This document shows positions 27,051 through 38,414 of a stretch of 64,000 bases of DNA, in pieces (within the stretch, counting starts at the first letter, position 1; each line of letters begins with the position of its first letter). The DNA comes from Ziziphus jujuba. Lineage: Eukaryota > Streptophyta > Magnoliopsida > Rosales > Rhamnaceae. The position numbers and the translations under genes are program-made. Where the stretch lies: NCBI RefSeq assembly GCF_031755915.1, contig NC_083379.1, positions 941,001 to 1,005,000 of the forward strand. Reading direction: 5' to 3'. Under the pieces are notes generated by a model, which saw only the letters and a program-made list of their open reading frames with translations, was not told where the DNA came from and made no database searches.

Positions 27051-27135
27051 TCATTGGTTGGTTCTTTGAAAACGGAACACACCAATTGTGTCTCCAAGTT
27101 TTTGGACTTCCTGGCTCCATCAACCGAGAAGCTGA
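26925..27135 (-). pseudogene. XTH-relic: decayed third-exon fragment of an XTH gene
   Basis: On the minus strand this aligns to the start of exon 3 of the neighbouring XTH genes. On the plus strand the shared blocks are GAGTCCAATCTG, CCCTATCATCAGCATCC, TTCTCATTGGTTGGTTCTTT, GGACTTCCTGG and CCATCAACCGAGAAGCTGAA. These correspond to the coding of SVDG..., [20 protein letters not shown] and KTDW in intact copies. The segment has indels, a deletion around the ATRGGL codons and a (TA)n insert. Exons 1 and 2 are absent. It is the most decayed member of the cluster and its oldest visible remnant. Confidence 0.75.
27017..27048. repeat. (TA)n microsatellite inside XTH-relic
   Basis: A TA repeat of 32 bp sits exactly where intact paralogues read AGAGTATATTCTCATTGG. 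The short TATAT of the coding sequence appears to have expanded after the copy lost function. Confidence 0.7.
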
Positions 27136-27629
27136 AGCAAAGGAACAAATTTCAAAGTCACTACAAACTCATAAAAAAGAATTTAATTGAATTTTTCTAA
27201 AATTTTGATTGAGATTCAGAAGTTGGCCTATTTGATTGCTCTATTGCAAGCTTTGATCGTTTATTGTTTTCAACATGGCATGCTGGAATATTTTCCATGT
27301 GTATTGATGCATGGTTTCATAGGATGTTCACTTAGACATATGTTATGTACTCTTTTCCATCGTAAGGTAGAAACATGCTTATATGTTGAATGTTAAATAT
27401 GATATCTTAATTATTGATCTAAAAACCAAAATTTTAATTGGGTAAATAGAAACCTTTTGTATTTGACAAGTACATCAATAAATTTTTAACATAAAATGAG
27501 AACTATAATATGTAAAGTGAATAATTGTACTCATATTCATATATCTAGATATTTTTGTCAAATGGAAAATGATATAAACCAATTACAGAAGTTTTATGGA
27601 CGATAGAGTCCACTACAATAAAACTAGCA

Positions 27630-27900
27630 CGCTGTCAAACATTAGTGGAATTCTGGTAAAGAACATATGATTATCATCACAACATTTGCAGACACATTCA
27701 CGAAAGCAATCCAAATGAAGTCGAAACCATTCCAATTCAAAACTAGTTTCACAACTTGGCGATGGTGATGGTGGAGACATGATCAGCAGATGATCAGGAA
27801 GTAGATGTGGAATGACTTAGCAAGAAAAACTATCACCATTATCAACTCCTACTGAAACTTGCAAAATCTCAACCAGCATCACCATAACCATGAAACATAT
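27630..27900 (+). repeat. Duplicated non-coding segment, copy 1
   Basis: Shares a collinear run of landmarks with 51666-51930: GTCAAACATT, AACATATGATTATCATC, GACACATTC.C..AAGCAA.C, GGAAGTAGATGTGGAATGA, AAACTTGCAAAA and CTCAACCA. Both copies lie on the 5' side of a minus-strand XTH copy (here XTH-relic, there XTH-c), so the pair probably marks a duplication that carried an XTH gene with upstream DNA. No convincing ORF. Confidence 0.65.
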
Positions 27901-28527
27901 GCTCATCATCATTAATCTTCTATCCATACTCTTCCTCTCCACAATTGATTGTTTTTAGAAACATTCTACTAATAACTGTCCGACATTTACAAGGCTAAAC
28001 TCATGCCATTAGCTCTGCCAAATTTAAAAATACGAGCTAATTAACATGGACAGGCTGAGCAATTTTTATTTTCCTTATTCATCGAATTTTTACTCTTTCA
28101 CGGGCTTAGTTTCGAAAATAAGAAATTGCTTACGTTATGTATAAGGTAGTTTAATTTTTATTTTAAGAAGCAGATAAGGATTTTTCATTAAGAATGGCTT
28201 GTTGAAAGCTAAGATCCGACTATCCAACGATCGCAAGTATATATATATATATATATAAATTATTGTAGAAAGGCATACATAAATATTAAGCAACATAAGA
28301 TTTTAAAGGACATTATTAACTAATTTTTATAAAAACAAATGTCTTTCCTCGGATACTAAAATAATTTTGTATCAAATCTAAAACACCAACTCTATAACAT
28401 AATCTATTACTTGTATAGGAAATTTTTAGCTTGACGGATATGTATTATAATTTAATAAATGCTTTCGTTGTCAAGATATAATGAATTAGTCGAACAGCCA
28501 CCTCTTCAAATCCCTCAATGTTCCTGA
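27901..28527. other. Intergenic spacer between XTH-relic and XTH-a
   Basis: AT-rich with a (TA)n run at about 28238-28257. Nothing gene-like is seen. Confidence 0.5.
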
Positions 28528-28615
28528 AGCAGTGTCTAATGGTAAAACTACTATTTTCTCTAACAGATAGTTTAGAATTCAAATCTCTCCATCCCATGTT
28601 AAAAAAAGAAAGTGA
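28528..28615 (+). mobile_element. Possible tRNA-derived SINE relic
   Basis: GTGTCTAATGGTAAAACTAC resembles a pol III A-box region and TAGAATTCAAATCTCTCC a B-box, about 40 bp apart as in tRNA-derived SINEs, followed by an A-rich run (AAAAAAAGAAAG). Target duplication and full length were not established. Confidence 0.3.
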
Positions 28616-29518
28616 TGATTAATTCACATTCATTTTGTACCTTAGTTTCTCCTTCGAGTAAAGTAAGCTTTATTTAGAAATGATTCCAAATTAGAGTAGG
28701 AATATCAAGTTACACTTTTTAATTCAATTATATAGTAAGAACTCTCAATTATCGTTGTTTATTTATATTCCATAACATAATAAATAGTACATGGATCTGT
28801 GTGACAAAATGTAAAAAAATAAAAGAATATAACATTATTAAAAAAAGAAAAAAAGAAAAAGAAAAGATCCACGAGGTACAAGATCAAAAGCAGTTTTCAT
28901 CTTCTAGGACATGTTACATTCTGGAGGAAACCCTTGAGAAAATCTCTTTGCATCCGTGCAATAATTGTAGATCATGTAGTTCTTTTGCACCCACTTCAAC
29001 TTTTGTTCACCTGCTGAATCCAACTCTTGGGAGAGCCAAGCGTTTCTGTTAGTACCGGAGGCAGAGCCTGAACCACAGGAAGATTTTCCCGAGGACCAAA
29101 CACAAGCATTGGCATCGAAATTCCTGTAGGATGCAGTAAAAGGTGCCCGACTCCAATCCGTCTTAACAAGACCACCTCTTGTAGCCCAATCATCAGCATT
29201 CCAGAGACTAGAGTATATTCTCATTGGCTGGCTCTTTGGGAATGGAACACCAACCGATTCCAAGTTCTTGAACTTCCTTATTGGGGTTCCATCAACAGAG
29301 AAGCTGAAAACAGAGGAATTTTTTTATTATCAAAAATCAACAAATCAAAATTCAAGCCGTTTTTTGCAAAAAATATTTATTAAAATCATAATTTGGACTA
29401 TCGGTGGGGTTTTGACTTACATAATATGCTGAGGATTCCAAAGAATTGAATAAGTGTGGAAATCAGCAGTTGGATCAAACCAGAGGTAAAACTGTTGTTC
29501 TCTGTTTCCCTTGCCTTG

Positions 29519-29974
29519 TGTCACGGACTTGTTTGTTTACCCTACAAGCCGTGCGGCCTTAGTTGCTATTCCGACCCTTTGTTGCAACTAAGTAAGCCTT
29601 TTGCCCACTAAAAGAGAAAGCTAAGCAAAGAAAGCTAGAGCACAAAGAGAGTTTGGGAGAATGAAAGTATTACTTGAAAGAGAGCTTTACAAGTATAGAT
29701 GAGATTTCTTGGATGGTTTGGCCAAATGAGGCCTCCACCTATTTATAGGCATACAAAGCTTAATCCTACGGCTATAATTGCTTTAATCCTACGGTGGAGA
29801 ATGGTTCCCACCTACTCCCACCTACTTTACATAAAATATCTAAAGAAACATCTAGAATGGATATGTACATGGCTTGGCCCATTGTAAGGCCCAAAATAGG
29901 CCCAAAGTGGATTATAAGGCCCATAATGGAGAGAATGCTCACCAAGTGTTTGATGAAATGCTTTAACCGTGACA
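29519..29974 (-). repeat. 3' LTR of the gypsy element
   Basis: 456 bp, TG...CA ends, extended inverted ends TGTCACGG/CCGTGACA. CTATAAATAG on the minus strand (29748-29739) is a TATA box. Firing from this LTR would transcribe outward into the rest of XTH-a exon 2 and exon 3. Confidence 0.95.
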
Positions 29975-29988
29975 TTCTCCCCCACCTA
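29975..29988 (-). other. Polypurine tract of the gypsy element
   Basis: On the minus strand GGTGGGGGAGAA lies directly before the 3' LTR and primes plus-strand DNA synthesis. It overlaps the end of the gag-pol gene: the TAG stop at 29988-29986 leads straight into it. Confidence 0.85.
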
Positions 29989-32900
29989 TGCCGTCGACGT
30001 CCTCGTCGAGCTTGCTTCATGGAACCTCTTGATATGATCTTCAAATTGCCAAAGTGCGATAGCAGGTTCCCAACTTGCTTCGCTATCGGGAAGTCCCTTC
30101 CATTTCACCAAGTACTCATGACTCGGATGGTTGTCCCTTCCACGAACTACTCGATCAGCTAAGATGCTCTCCACATCCTTGTCATAAGTGTTGTAGACCC
30201 CTATTGGTGCTCGCTTGGACTCCCCTCTTGTTTGGTCTTCCTCATCCTTGTAGTATGGTTTCAGACAACTCACATGGAAGACCGGGTGAAGTTTGAGTGT
30301 AGGAGGTAACTCCACCTTATAAGATACCTTGCCCACCTTCTTGACGATTGGAAATGGTCCCTCGTATCGACGAACAAGGCCTTTGTGTAGTCCTCGGGTA
30401 GACTTGTGTTGGGATGAAAGGATTTTGATGAACACCAAGTCTCCCACTTGATACTCCACGTGCCTCCTTTTGGCGTCCGCCCACTTCTTCATCTTCTTGG
30501 TGGCCTTATGAAGGTACGACCTTGCTAAGTCCACTTGTTCATGCCAACCTTTGGCAATCTTGAATGCGGCAGGACTCCTTCCTCCATACTTGGTAACAAG
30601 TGTTTGTGGAGTGAGTGGTTGTTGCCCCGTGGCTAACTCGAATGGACTTCGATTGGTGGACTCGCTCCGTTGCAAGTTGTAGGAGAATTGGGCAACATCT
30701 AGCAGCTTTGCCCAATCATGTTGATTGGCACTCACAAAGTGCCGTAGATATAGCTCTAATAGCGCATTAGCTCGCTCGGTTTGCCCATCTGTTTGTGGAT
30801 GGAAGCTTGTAGAGAAATGCAACTCCGAGCCCATGAGCTTGAATAACTCCGTCCAAAACCTTCCGGTGAACCTTGAGTCTCGATCACTTATAATTGATCT
30901 TGGGAGTCCCCAATACTTCACCACGTGCTTGAAGAATAGCCGTGCCGTCTCCTCAGCTGGACACTCCTTTGTCGCGGCAATGAATGTAGCATACTTGGAG
31001 AATCGATCAACTACGACGATTATCGTGCTACATCCCTCGGACTTGGGTAAGCTAATGATGAAGTCCATGGAGATGCTCTCCCATGGTCTCTCCGGAGTTG
31101 GTAGTGGCTCCAATAAACCTGCGGGTTGTCGCTGTTCCACCTTGTCTTGTTGACAAACAAGGCAGGTCTTTACATACATTTCGACATCGTCCCGCATTTG
31201 TGGCCAATAATAGTTGGTCTCCAACAAAGCTCTCGTACGCTTTTGCCCCGGGTGGCCGGCCCATTTGGTGTCATGGCATTCCTTGATCAAATTCTTCCTT
31301 AGGTTGCCCCACCTTGGTACGTAGATGCGATGCCCCTTAGTGTAGAGAAGGCCGTCCTCAACCCAAAACCTCTTAGTCTTGCCCTCCATGGCAAGTTGTA
31401 GGAGTTGCTTGGCCACAACATCATGGTCCATGCCCTCCTTTAGTAGGTTGGGTAGTTCCCCTTGGAACTTGGTTATCGATGCTAGTTCGGCTTTCCTACT
31501 TAATGCATCGGCAACTACATTGGCTGTACCGGGCTTGTATTCGAGCTTGTAGTCGAACTCGGCAAGAAAGTCTTGCCAACGAGCTTGCTTGGGGCTTAAC
31601 TTCTTTTGAGTTTGGAAATAGCTTGTGGCCACGTTGTCAGTCTTTACCACGAATTTGGACCCCAGCAAGTAATGTCTCCAAGTGCGCAAGCAGTGGATGA
31701 TGGCGGTCATCTCCTTCTCTTGGACCGTATACCTCCTCTCCGTGTCGTTGAGCTTGCGGCTTTCAAATGCGGTTGGATGCCTTTCTTGCATCAACACGCC
31801 CCCTATGGCAAAGTCGGAAGCATCAGTGTGCACCTCGAATGGTTTGGAGCAATCGGGCAATGCCAACACGGGTTCCTTCATAATAGCCTCCTTCAAGTCC
31901 TCAAAGGCTTGTTGGCATTGGGTGGACCAACTCCATGTCTTGTTCTTCTTTAGCAGATCGGTGAGTGGTGCGGCTAGGGCAGAATACCCTTTGATAAACC
32001 TCCTGTAATAGTTAACAAGACCAAGAAAAGATCGCAGCTCACTCACCTTGGTTGGAGGATCCCACTCTTGGATGGCTTTCACTTTGGCTTCATCCATGTG
32101 CAGCTTGCCATCCTTGATCTTGTGGCCGAGGAAATACACCTCATTGGTTGCAAACGAGCACTTCTCTCTCTTCACGTAAAGCTCATTATCCTTTAGAACC
32201 TTGAACACAATTCGTAGGTGGTGGATGTGCTCCTCTAGTGTCTTGCTATAGATGACAATGTCATCCAAATAGACCACCACGAATTTGTCCAAGTAAGGAT
32301 GGAAGATCTTGTTCATGAGAGTGCAGAAAGTGGCGGGTGCGTTGGTGAGACCAAAGGGCATGACGAGGAATTCATATGCTCCATATCGAGTAACACATGT
32401 AGTCTTTGGCTCATCACCCTCCGCAATTCTAACTTGGTAGTACCCCGACCTCAAGTCAAGTTTAGTGAAGTACCTCGCTCCTCCAAGTTGATCAAACAAA
32501 TCGGCTATCAACGGTATAGGGTACTTGTTCTTGATGGTAACCTTGTTAAGTGCCCTATAGTCGATGCATAGCCTTAACGAACCATCATGCTTCTTTTGGA
32601 ACAAGACGGGTGCTCCATAAGGTGCTTTCGACGGTTGAATGTAACCGGCATCCAAAAGTTCTTTAAGTTGTCTCCTTAGCTCCTCTAGCTCCGGTGGAGA
32701 CATGCGATATGGTGCTTTTGCGGGTGGTTTTGCACCGGGCTCCAACTCGATGCAATGATCCACCTCCCTCCTTGGTGGAAGTTTCTTGGGTAGTTGTGGT
32801 GGCATGACATCCTTGAATTCTTCAAGGACTTGGCTAACCTCCTTCGGTGGCTCCTTGGAAGTAACTTCTTCTTCCTCGCGTAGAGTAGCAAGGAATGTAG

Positions 32901-34599
32901 GCTCCCCTTTCTTTACTCCTCTCTTGAATTGCATGGCGGAGAGGCGGTTGGAAGTACTTGGCTTGTGCATGGTTGGAATCATGCAAGGGCCTCCCTCCAT
33001 TATACACACCGTATTGTAGCGAGGGAGTGGTACCACATTGAATTGCCTAAGAAATTCCATGCCAAGTACAATATCAAAGTCATCCATAGGAGCAATGGAG
33101 AAGTTTACGTTACCTTGCCAAGTGCCAAGGTGTAACTCCACGTTACGAGCCATGCCATCTAGCGGTTTAGCCTCCGCGTTCACCGTTTTCAACCACCCTT
33201 GACCTTTGTCGAGTTTGAGGCCAAGCCTCATGGCCTCCTCCTTCCTTACGAAGTTGTGAGATGCGCCGGTGTCTACCATGACTTGGGCATCTTTCCCGTT
33301 GATACGTGCCGCCACGTACATTAGGGAGTTCTTCGTATTGTTGGTTGGGATTGGACTAGCCTTCAGTGAGTTAAGGAGTTGTATACAACCCATTTGCGTG
33401 TGCTCGTGAGTTTCCCTCTCTTCGAGCATGGCATTTAAGGACTTCCTCTTCGGACAATCTCTAGCCCAATGGGGACCATCACATAAGAAGCAATTTTCTT
33501 TCGGCTTGAATTCGGGCTTACCTCCTTTCTTCCAATCTTTGGTTGGTAGTGGTGGCCTTCTTGGAAACTCGTTACTTTGGGGAGTTTTATGGAATTTGGC
33601 TCCCCCACCTTTAATGTAATTAATTTTAGGCTTAGAGTTGGAAGACTCACCTTGCCTATATTCGACAAGCGTTTCAGCCGTGGTGAGGGCAGTGGAAATA
33701 TCTTGTACTCCCCTTCGTTGAAGCTCTTGGCATGCCCACGGTTGCAACCCATCCATGAAGTTGAACAGGAGATCTTCCTCACTCATGTTGGGAATTTGGA
33801 GCATTAACCCGGAGAATTGCTCCACATATTCACGGATGGAACGTTGGTGCTTCAACTCCTTCATGCGTTTCCTAGCTTCGTTCGCCACATTCTCGGGATA
33901 GAATTGTTTCTTCAATTCACTCTTTAAATCTTCCCAAGAATTGATAGCACATATGCCTCTCTTCATTTCTTCATGCTTTCTACGCCACCACACCGCAGCA
34001 AGATTAGTAAGATATAGGGTAGCGGTGTTTACCTTTTGCTTTTCGTCTTGGAAATCCAAGGCCTCGAAGTATCGCTCCATGTGCCACATGTAGTTGTCCA
34101 ACTCCTTTGCATCCCTTCTCCCACTAAACTCCTTGGGCTTGGGAACATCTACCCTTGGAGTAGAGACTATTTGTTGGGTGGTGGCCGTGCCACTAGTTGC
34201 AGCTCTCTTGCATAATGCCCAATCCTCACGAGTCTCCTCTAAACTCTTCTTAAACTCATCTAATTGAGCTTGCATAAGGGACAAGGTTTCAATTACCTTT
34301 GTTTGGAAAGCTTGGCTTTCATGACGCCATGCCTCGGTGTTGGCCTCGTTGGTGTCTTGCATGGTACCTCTAAGCTCCCCCACTTGGCCTTCCACTCGGC
34401 CATCGAGCTCCCCCATGCCTTGCTCCACACAATCAAGCCGCTCCAACATGTCGGCAACGGCCAACTCCATCTTGACCACCTTGGTCTCCATGGCGGTGAG
34501 AACGTCCTTCGACTTTGAACGCCCACGTCCCTTCCTTGCAGCTTCGGGGATGACCTCCCTTCCCCTTGCTTCTTCAATCACAACCTCTGATGAAGACAT
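29986..34599 (-). CDS. Gag-Pol-chromodomain polyprotein of the gypsy element
   Basis: Single intact frame of 1537 codons. In order: N-terminal basic/coiled region (about 1-130); retrotransposon gag domain (about 180-290); zinc knuckle [13 protein letters not shown] (about 370-382), with C-x2-C-x3-H-x4-C spacing, one residue shorter than usual; aspartic protease [11 protein letters not shown] (about 440); reverse transcriptase with YLDDIVIYS (about 790); RNase [14 protein letters not shown] (about 925); integrase with an HHCC finger and DDE residues ([15 protein letters not shown] in TDGQTERAN); C-terminal chromodomain [18 protein letters not shown] (about 1495-1515). The Gypsy order (RT-RH before integrase) and the chromodomain place it in the chromoviruses, whose chromodomain directs integration to chromatin marks. 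No stop or frameshift. Gag and Pol are in one frame with no visible recoding site, so the ratio must be set another way. Confidence 0.97.
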   Translation of the reverse strand: MSSSEVVIEEARGREVIPEAARKGRGRSKSKDVLTAMETKVVKMELAVADMLERLDCVEQGMGELDGRVEGQVGELRGTMQDTNEANTEAWRHESQAFQTKVIETLSLMQAQLDEFKKSLEETREDWALCKRAATSGTATTQQIVSTPRVDVPKPKEFSGRRDAKELDNYMWHMERYFEALDFQDEKQKVNTATLYLTNLAAVWWRRKHEEMKRGICAINSWEDLKSELKKQFYPENVANEARKRMKELKHQRSIREYVEQFSGLMLQIPNMSEEDLLFNFMDGLQPWACQELQRRGVQDISTALTTAETLVEYRQGESSNSKPKINYIKGGGAKFHKTPQSNEFPRRPPLPTKDWKKGGKPEFKPKENCFLCDGPHWARDCPKRKSLNAMLEERETHEHTQMGCIQLLNSLKASPIPTNNTKNSLMYVAARINGKDAQVMVDTGASHNFVRKEEAMRLGLKLDKGQGWLKTVNAEAKPLDGMARNVELHLGTWQGNVNFSIAPMDDFDIVLGMEFLRQFNVVPLPRYNTVCIMEGGPCMIPTMHKPSTSNRLSAMQFKRGVKKGEPTFLATLREEEEVTSKEPPKEVSQVLEEFKDVMPPQLPKKLPPRREVDHCIELEPGAKPPAKAPYRMSPPELEELRRQLKELLDAGYIQPSKAPYGAPVLFQKKHDGSLRLCIDYRALNKVTIKNKYPIPLIADLFDQLGGARYFTKLDLRSGYYQVRIAEGDEPKTTCVTRYGAYEFLVMPFGLTNAPATFCTLMNKIFHPYLDKFVVVYLDDIVIYSKTLEEHIHHLRIVFKVLKDNELYVKREKCSFATNEVYFLGHKIKDGKLHMDEAKVKAIQEWDPPTKVSELRSFLGLVNYYRRFIKGYSALAAPLTDLLKKNKTWSWSTQCQQAFEDLKEAIMKEPVLALPDCSKPFEVHTDASDFAIGGVLMQERHPTAFESRKLNDTERRYTVQEKEMTAIIHCLRTWRHYLLGSKFVVKTDNVATSYFQTQKKLSPKQARWQDFLAEFDYKLEYKPGTANVVADALSRKAELASITKFQGELPNLLKEGMDHDVVAKQLLQLAMEGKTKRFWVEDGLLYTKGHRIYVPRWGNLRKNLIKECHDTKWAGHPGQKRTRALLETNYYWPQMRDDVEMYVKTCLVCQQDKVEQRQPAGLLEPLPTPERPWESISMDFIISLPKSEGCSTIIVVVDRFSKYATFIAATKECPAEETARLFFKHVVKYWGLPRSIISDRDSRFTGRFWTELFKLMGSELHFSTSFHPQTDGQTERANALLELYLRHFVSANQHDWAKLLDVAQFSYNLQRSESTNRSPFELATGQQPLTPQTLVTKYGGRSPAAFKIAKGWHEQVDLARSYLHKATKKMKKWADAKRRHVEYQVGDLVFIKILSSQHKSTRGLHKGLVRRYEGPFPIVKKVGKVSYKVELPPTLKLHPVFHVSCLKPYYKDEEDQTRGESKRAPIGVYNTYDKDVESILADRVVRGRDNHPSHEYLVKWKGLPDSEASWEPAIALWQFEDHIKRFHEASSTRTSTA

Positions 34600-34620
34600 G
34601 TTGCTCTAGATGCTAGCTTT

Positions 34621-34639
34621 AACCTTGGCTCTGATACCA
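34621..34639 (-). other. Primer-binding site (tRNA-iMet) of the gypsy element
   Basis: On the minus strand TGGTATCAGAGCCAAGG starts two nucleotides inside the 5' LTR edge. TGGTATCAGAGCCA is complementary to the 3' end of plant initiator methionine tRNA. Confidence 0.9.
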
Positions 34640-34641
34640 CT

Positions 34642-35097
34642 TGTCACGGACTTGTTTGTTTACCCTACAAGCCGTGCGGCCTTAGTTGCTATTCCGACCC
34701 TTTGTTGCAACTAAGTAAGCCTTTTGCCCACTAAAAGAGAAAGCTAAGCAAAGAAAGCTAGAGCACAAAGAGAGTTTGGGAGAATGAAAGTATTACTTGA
34801 AAGAGAGCTTTACAAGTATAGATGAGATTTCTTGGATGGTTTGGCCAAATGAGGCCTCCACCTATTTATAGGCATACAAAGCTTAATCCTACGGCTATAA
34901 TTGCTTTAATCCTACGGTGGAGAATGGTTCCCACCTACTCCCACCTACTTTACATAAAATATCTAAAGAAACATCTAGAATGGATATGTACATGGCTTGG
35001 CCCATTGTAAGGCCCAAAATAGGCCCAAAGTGGATTATAAGGCCCATAATGGAGAGAATGCTCACCAAGTGTTTGATGAAATGCTTTAACCGTGACA
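34642..35097 (-). repeat. 5' LTR of the gypsy element
   Basis: 456 bp and, by eye, identical to the 3' LTR. A TATA box, CTATAAATAG, lies at 34871-34862 on the minus strand, upstream of the gag-pol start at 34599. Confidence 0.95.
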
Positions 35098-35696
35098 CTT
35101 GGCTGAACACATTAGTGTGAAGAATATAAGGATCACCGCTAAGATTCCCCAAGAACTCATAGTCAATCTCATCCCAATTTCAACCTTTTGAAGAAAGCTG
35201 GAAAATTGAACATTAAAAAAAAAAAATGCAGAAAACATTATTAGCACAGAACAATCATATTCATATGGGCTTGTTGGCTATGGAGGTAAGTAAAACAGAG
35301 ACATTATATTATAATAAAGAACTTACATAGTACGCTGTTACAGTGCCTGCAGAGTTGCCAGGGACAAGCTTGAGCTGCATATCAATCTTGCCAAAAAAAT
35401 ACTCATTCTTGGATTGAAAACCAGAGCCAGAGGCTTTGTCCAGAGACAGAGTAAGAAGGTCTCCATTGTTGAGTATCTTAGCACGGCCATCACCCCAAGT
35501 AATCTGAAAATCTTGGTTTAAATTACCGGCAGAAGAAACCCAACAAATAACAGAGGGCAGCAATACTAACAACAATGAGCATGAATATGATGATGAAGAA
35601 AGAGAAGAAGCCATTGGATGATGCTTCTGTAAACTGGAAAACTATAAAAGTAGGGAAGAAACTTGGAATGTGAGAGTGAAAGGAAATGTAGGGTGG

Positions 35697-35705
35697 TATT
35701 TATAG
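35697..35705 (-). promoter_or_regulatory. TATA box of XTH-a
   Basis: Minus-strand CTATAAATACC about 85 bp upstream of the ATG at 35614, a normal position for a short 5' leader. Confidence 0.6.
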
Positions 35706-36275
35706 TTAATTAGGTTGAGGAGGAAGGTGCATGGGAAGGTCCAGTGAGGTCTCAGCTGTAAACAGCTGTGAAGATTTATGTGGGGGAGGGGGTGTCAAAA
35801 TCGCACTAGCATATATCAAATTATTACCAAAGGCAAAACCAGTCCACAGCAAAGCTAGCTAGGCTTTGGCTTTGTGACGCGGTTTTGGGCATTAATACTG
35901 AAGTTGACGAAAATGGAGAGTTGGAGTGGTTGGTGGTACGTCTCTGGACTCTATGCTCAATTCCCATCGCAATACCAAATCCTCTGGATTGCACGGTTTA
36001 TTATTTTTATTTATAGGCTGAAGACCGCCAAAAGATATTATAAACTTATTTATTTATTTATTTTTATTTTTATTAATTTTGATTTATTTGGACTGTGGAG
36101 TTAATATTGGGAGTAGAGAAAATCCCAGTGAAATATCACAATGTATGCGTCAGAAGAGACAAATTATGGAGCTGGATTTTGAGTGTTTTGGCCCAACTTT
36201 TTCCACGTACCATTAAGTAGCGTTGCTTGGTTGCTTGCATTTGCCAATTATTTTTCCCTCTTGTTAATTGGAACC

Positions 36276-36308
<33 letters not shown>

Positions 36309-38414
36309 TTTAAAAATTGGTGCAAGGGGTTTCCAGTTTAACGTTCAAGTATGTTCTTTTATGTTTTGTGGCTTTTTTTCTTTTTTTTTAAAAATAATCT
36401 ACTCATCATGTTTGTACTTGTTTCTATTTATTTTGTCCATAACAACAAAAAAGTTAAATTGTAGCATTGCATTGTTGGGTTGGTGCATTACTTTTTTTTT
36501 TTTTGGGTTAAATTCTTTTTATAAATGCAGTTGTTGAATGACTTGTTTGTGGTGGACATATGGAGGAAAATACAAAAAGCTTACAAGATGCCAGCTCATG
36601 CATATCGCTTTATGTATACATTTAATTATTTCAAATAGGATGCACAGATTCACTTGCATTTCACCTGCCCCGTCGTATTAAGTGGCCTCTTAAATAATTA
36701 GATTTTTTTTTTTTTTGAACGAAAAATATAGGATATATAATTGGTTCTGGACTTCTCGTTAGGGAAAAAACTGTTCAAGAAAGTCTGATGCTATTGGCTA
36801 CTGGGTTTGAGCCCCACTTCTGCCGCCTTGTCCCTTTCAAAAGAAATATACATATATGAGTTCTATCGTTTGAATGATAAATTAGTTCATTGGTTAAATT
36901 TCCATATATATATATATATATATATATTTGTAGCATTGTTGATAAAATGTATACCTTTTTAAAAAAATTTTGAAGTTCAGCTTTGATTTGCAAATTCAAA
37001 ACAAGTGAAAAGTAGATAAGATGGATAAGTTCTCCGTAGCACAAATTATTATCATTGTCACCATCATGGTTAAATATAAGGCTGCTGTTTTTGTTTTTTT
37101 CCCTCTTATATCACTTTGTGCAGATTTGCAACCTTTTTGTTTTGTTTTTTTTTTTTGGTTTTAAATTAGAATAATAATTACGTATTTGTTTCTAAGTCTT
37201 TTTTTTAATTAGCGAGTAATTTAAAAATTAAAATAAATTAGTGCAGGGCATTTTTTTAAAAAATTTTTTTAATAAAAGAATCGTTTTGATGAACGTTTAG
37301 AAAAAGAACAATATTTATAAGGGTAATGCTAAGGGAAAAAAGAAGTATATCAATAATTAAGATAATTTAGCAAGTTGACATGTTATTATTTTGTTAGTTT
37401 ATAAATTAATATATATATTTAAAATATGGATAAGTGTGCATTAAGAGGATAAGTATAATTAAATATAATATTTTTAATATTATTTAATTTATAATTTAAT
37501 AATGCAATAGGCTACATCAAAAATATTTATCAAATTATATATATTAATGTATTAAATATATATTCATATAATTTAAATACAAATAGATAAATCACTTAAA
37601 TGGATAAGTGAAAAAAAAAATAAATATTTTATAAAAAATTTTATGAATATTTTGATAACTCTAGTATTATTATTTATAATTTATATGTTTTTTAGTGAAA
37701 AAAATTAAAAGAGTAACGTTAGATATATGGTAAGGCCTAAGGAGACATACTGATGTTTTGTCACTTGAAAATTAATATAATTTAAATATGAATAAGTAAA
37801 TAAGTGTCACTAAATATAAATCAATAAAATGATTAAACTTTATTACTTAATAAATATTTTGGTAAACATATTGGTACCCAGTATAGCATTATTTTTATTT
37901 TTTATTTTTTACTTTTTTGATAAAGTAGCATTATTCAAATTAAAAACCTACTAAATGTTTGATCGAAGTTTGGAACAAAAATCTCTGCAGAATATTAGTT
38001 ACATTTTCTTTGTTAATATTTTTGCTTTGATGTCGCTCATGCATATTTTTGAGATTTTATTTATTTATTATTATTATTATTTTGGTCAGTTAGATGATTA
38101 TGTTCGAACTAATCAAGTTCTTTTGGTTGCCACGCCTTTTATAAGTAGCATATACATGTAACATATGGAACCAAACTCGCCTCTTATAAGTAAACAAAAA
38201 TTATTCCTTTGTAGTGTATATATTTTAATACAAGAAGGATTTATATGCAACATGACAACTTGCATTGCATAGCAGCATATGAATATATAAAAGTATGCAT
38301 ACAAAGGCTAATAAAATATACTTGATGTATACATTTGCAAGAAAAAGAAAAGAAACCAAAAGAATTGGTATACATATGGATATGGTTTGGCATATTGAGT
38401 AGGTAGACAGTTTC
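35706..38414. other. Intergenic between XTH-a and XTH-b
   Basis: AT-rich spacer. It holds poly-A and (TA)n tracts at 36276-36310 and 36902-36928, a GGGTTTGAGCCCC B-box-like stretch near 36805 that may be a SINE relic, and long A/T-rich DNA to 37900. No gene is seen. Confidence 0.5.

Larger units (their letters stand above)
29519..35097 (-). mobile_element. Full-length Ty3/gypsy chromovirus LTR retrotransposon, very young
   Basis: 5579 bp, minus orientation, with 456-bp LTRs (29519-29974 and 34642-35097) that start TGTCACGG and end CCGTGACA. I found no difference between them. The target duplication is CTTG (29515-29518 and 35098-35101); intact XTH-b reads CCTTGGCTGAA at the same site, which confirms the junction. 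It has an initiator-Met primer site, a polypurine tract and one uninterrupted gag-pol frame ending in a chromodomain. All parts needed for autonomous movement appear present. It sits in sense orientation inside exon 2 of XTH-a. The clade is a chromovirus; Reina- or Galadriel-like by size, not proven. Confidence 0.96.
28904..35614 (-). pseudogene. XTH-a: xyloglucan endotransglucosylase/hydrolase disrupted by a Ty3/gypsy insertion and a premature stop
   Basis: Minus strand. Exon 1 35327-35614 (signal peptide, then [18 protein letters not shown]). Exon 2 35098-35197 continues at 29421-29518 after the retrotransposon. Exon 3 28904-29303 (XET C-terminal domain, [10 protein letters not shown]...PPEC). 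Without the insert and one 4-bp target copy, exon 2 is 194 nt as in all paralogues and the total would be 293 codons. Two lesions: the 5.58-kb element inside exon 2, and an in-frame TGA at 35182-35180, where paralogues have a Ser codon, just before the catalytic motif. The motif itself reads DEIDYEFLG, with Tyr in a position usually hydrophobic (F/I/L). XTH enzymes cut and rejoin xyloglucan in the wall; this copy should not make an active enzyme. Confidence 0.92.

Noticed and set aside
30725..34609. Several plus-strand ORFs of 60-140 codons opposite the gypsy gag-pol
   Set aside because: They are antisense shadows of a long, selected coding frame and contain no recognisable domains.
36770..36840. 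GGGTTTGAGCCCC B-box-like stretch as a SINE
   Set aside because: No matching A-box at the proper distance and no target duplication. The same applies to 11584-11640 and to the minus-strand stretch at 26320-26395.
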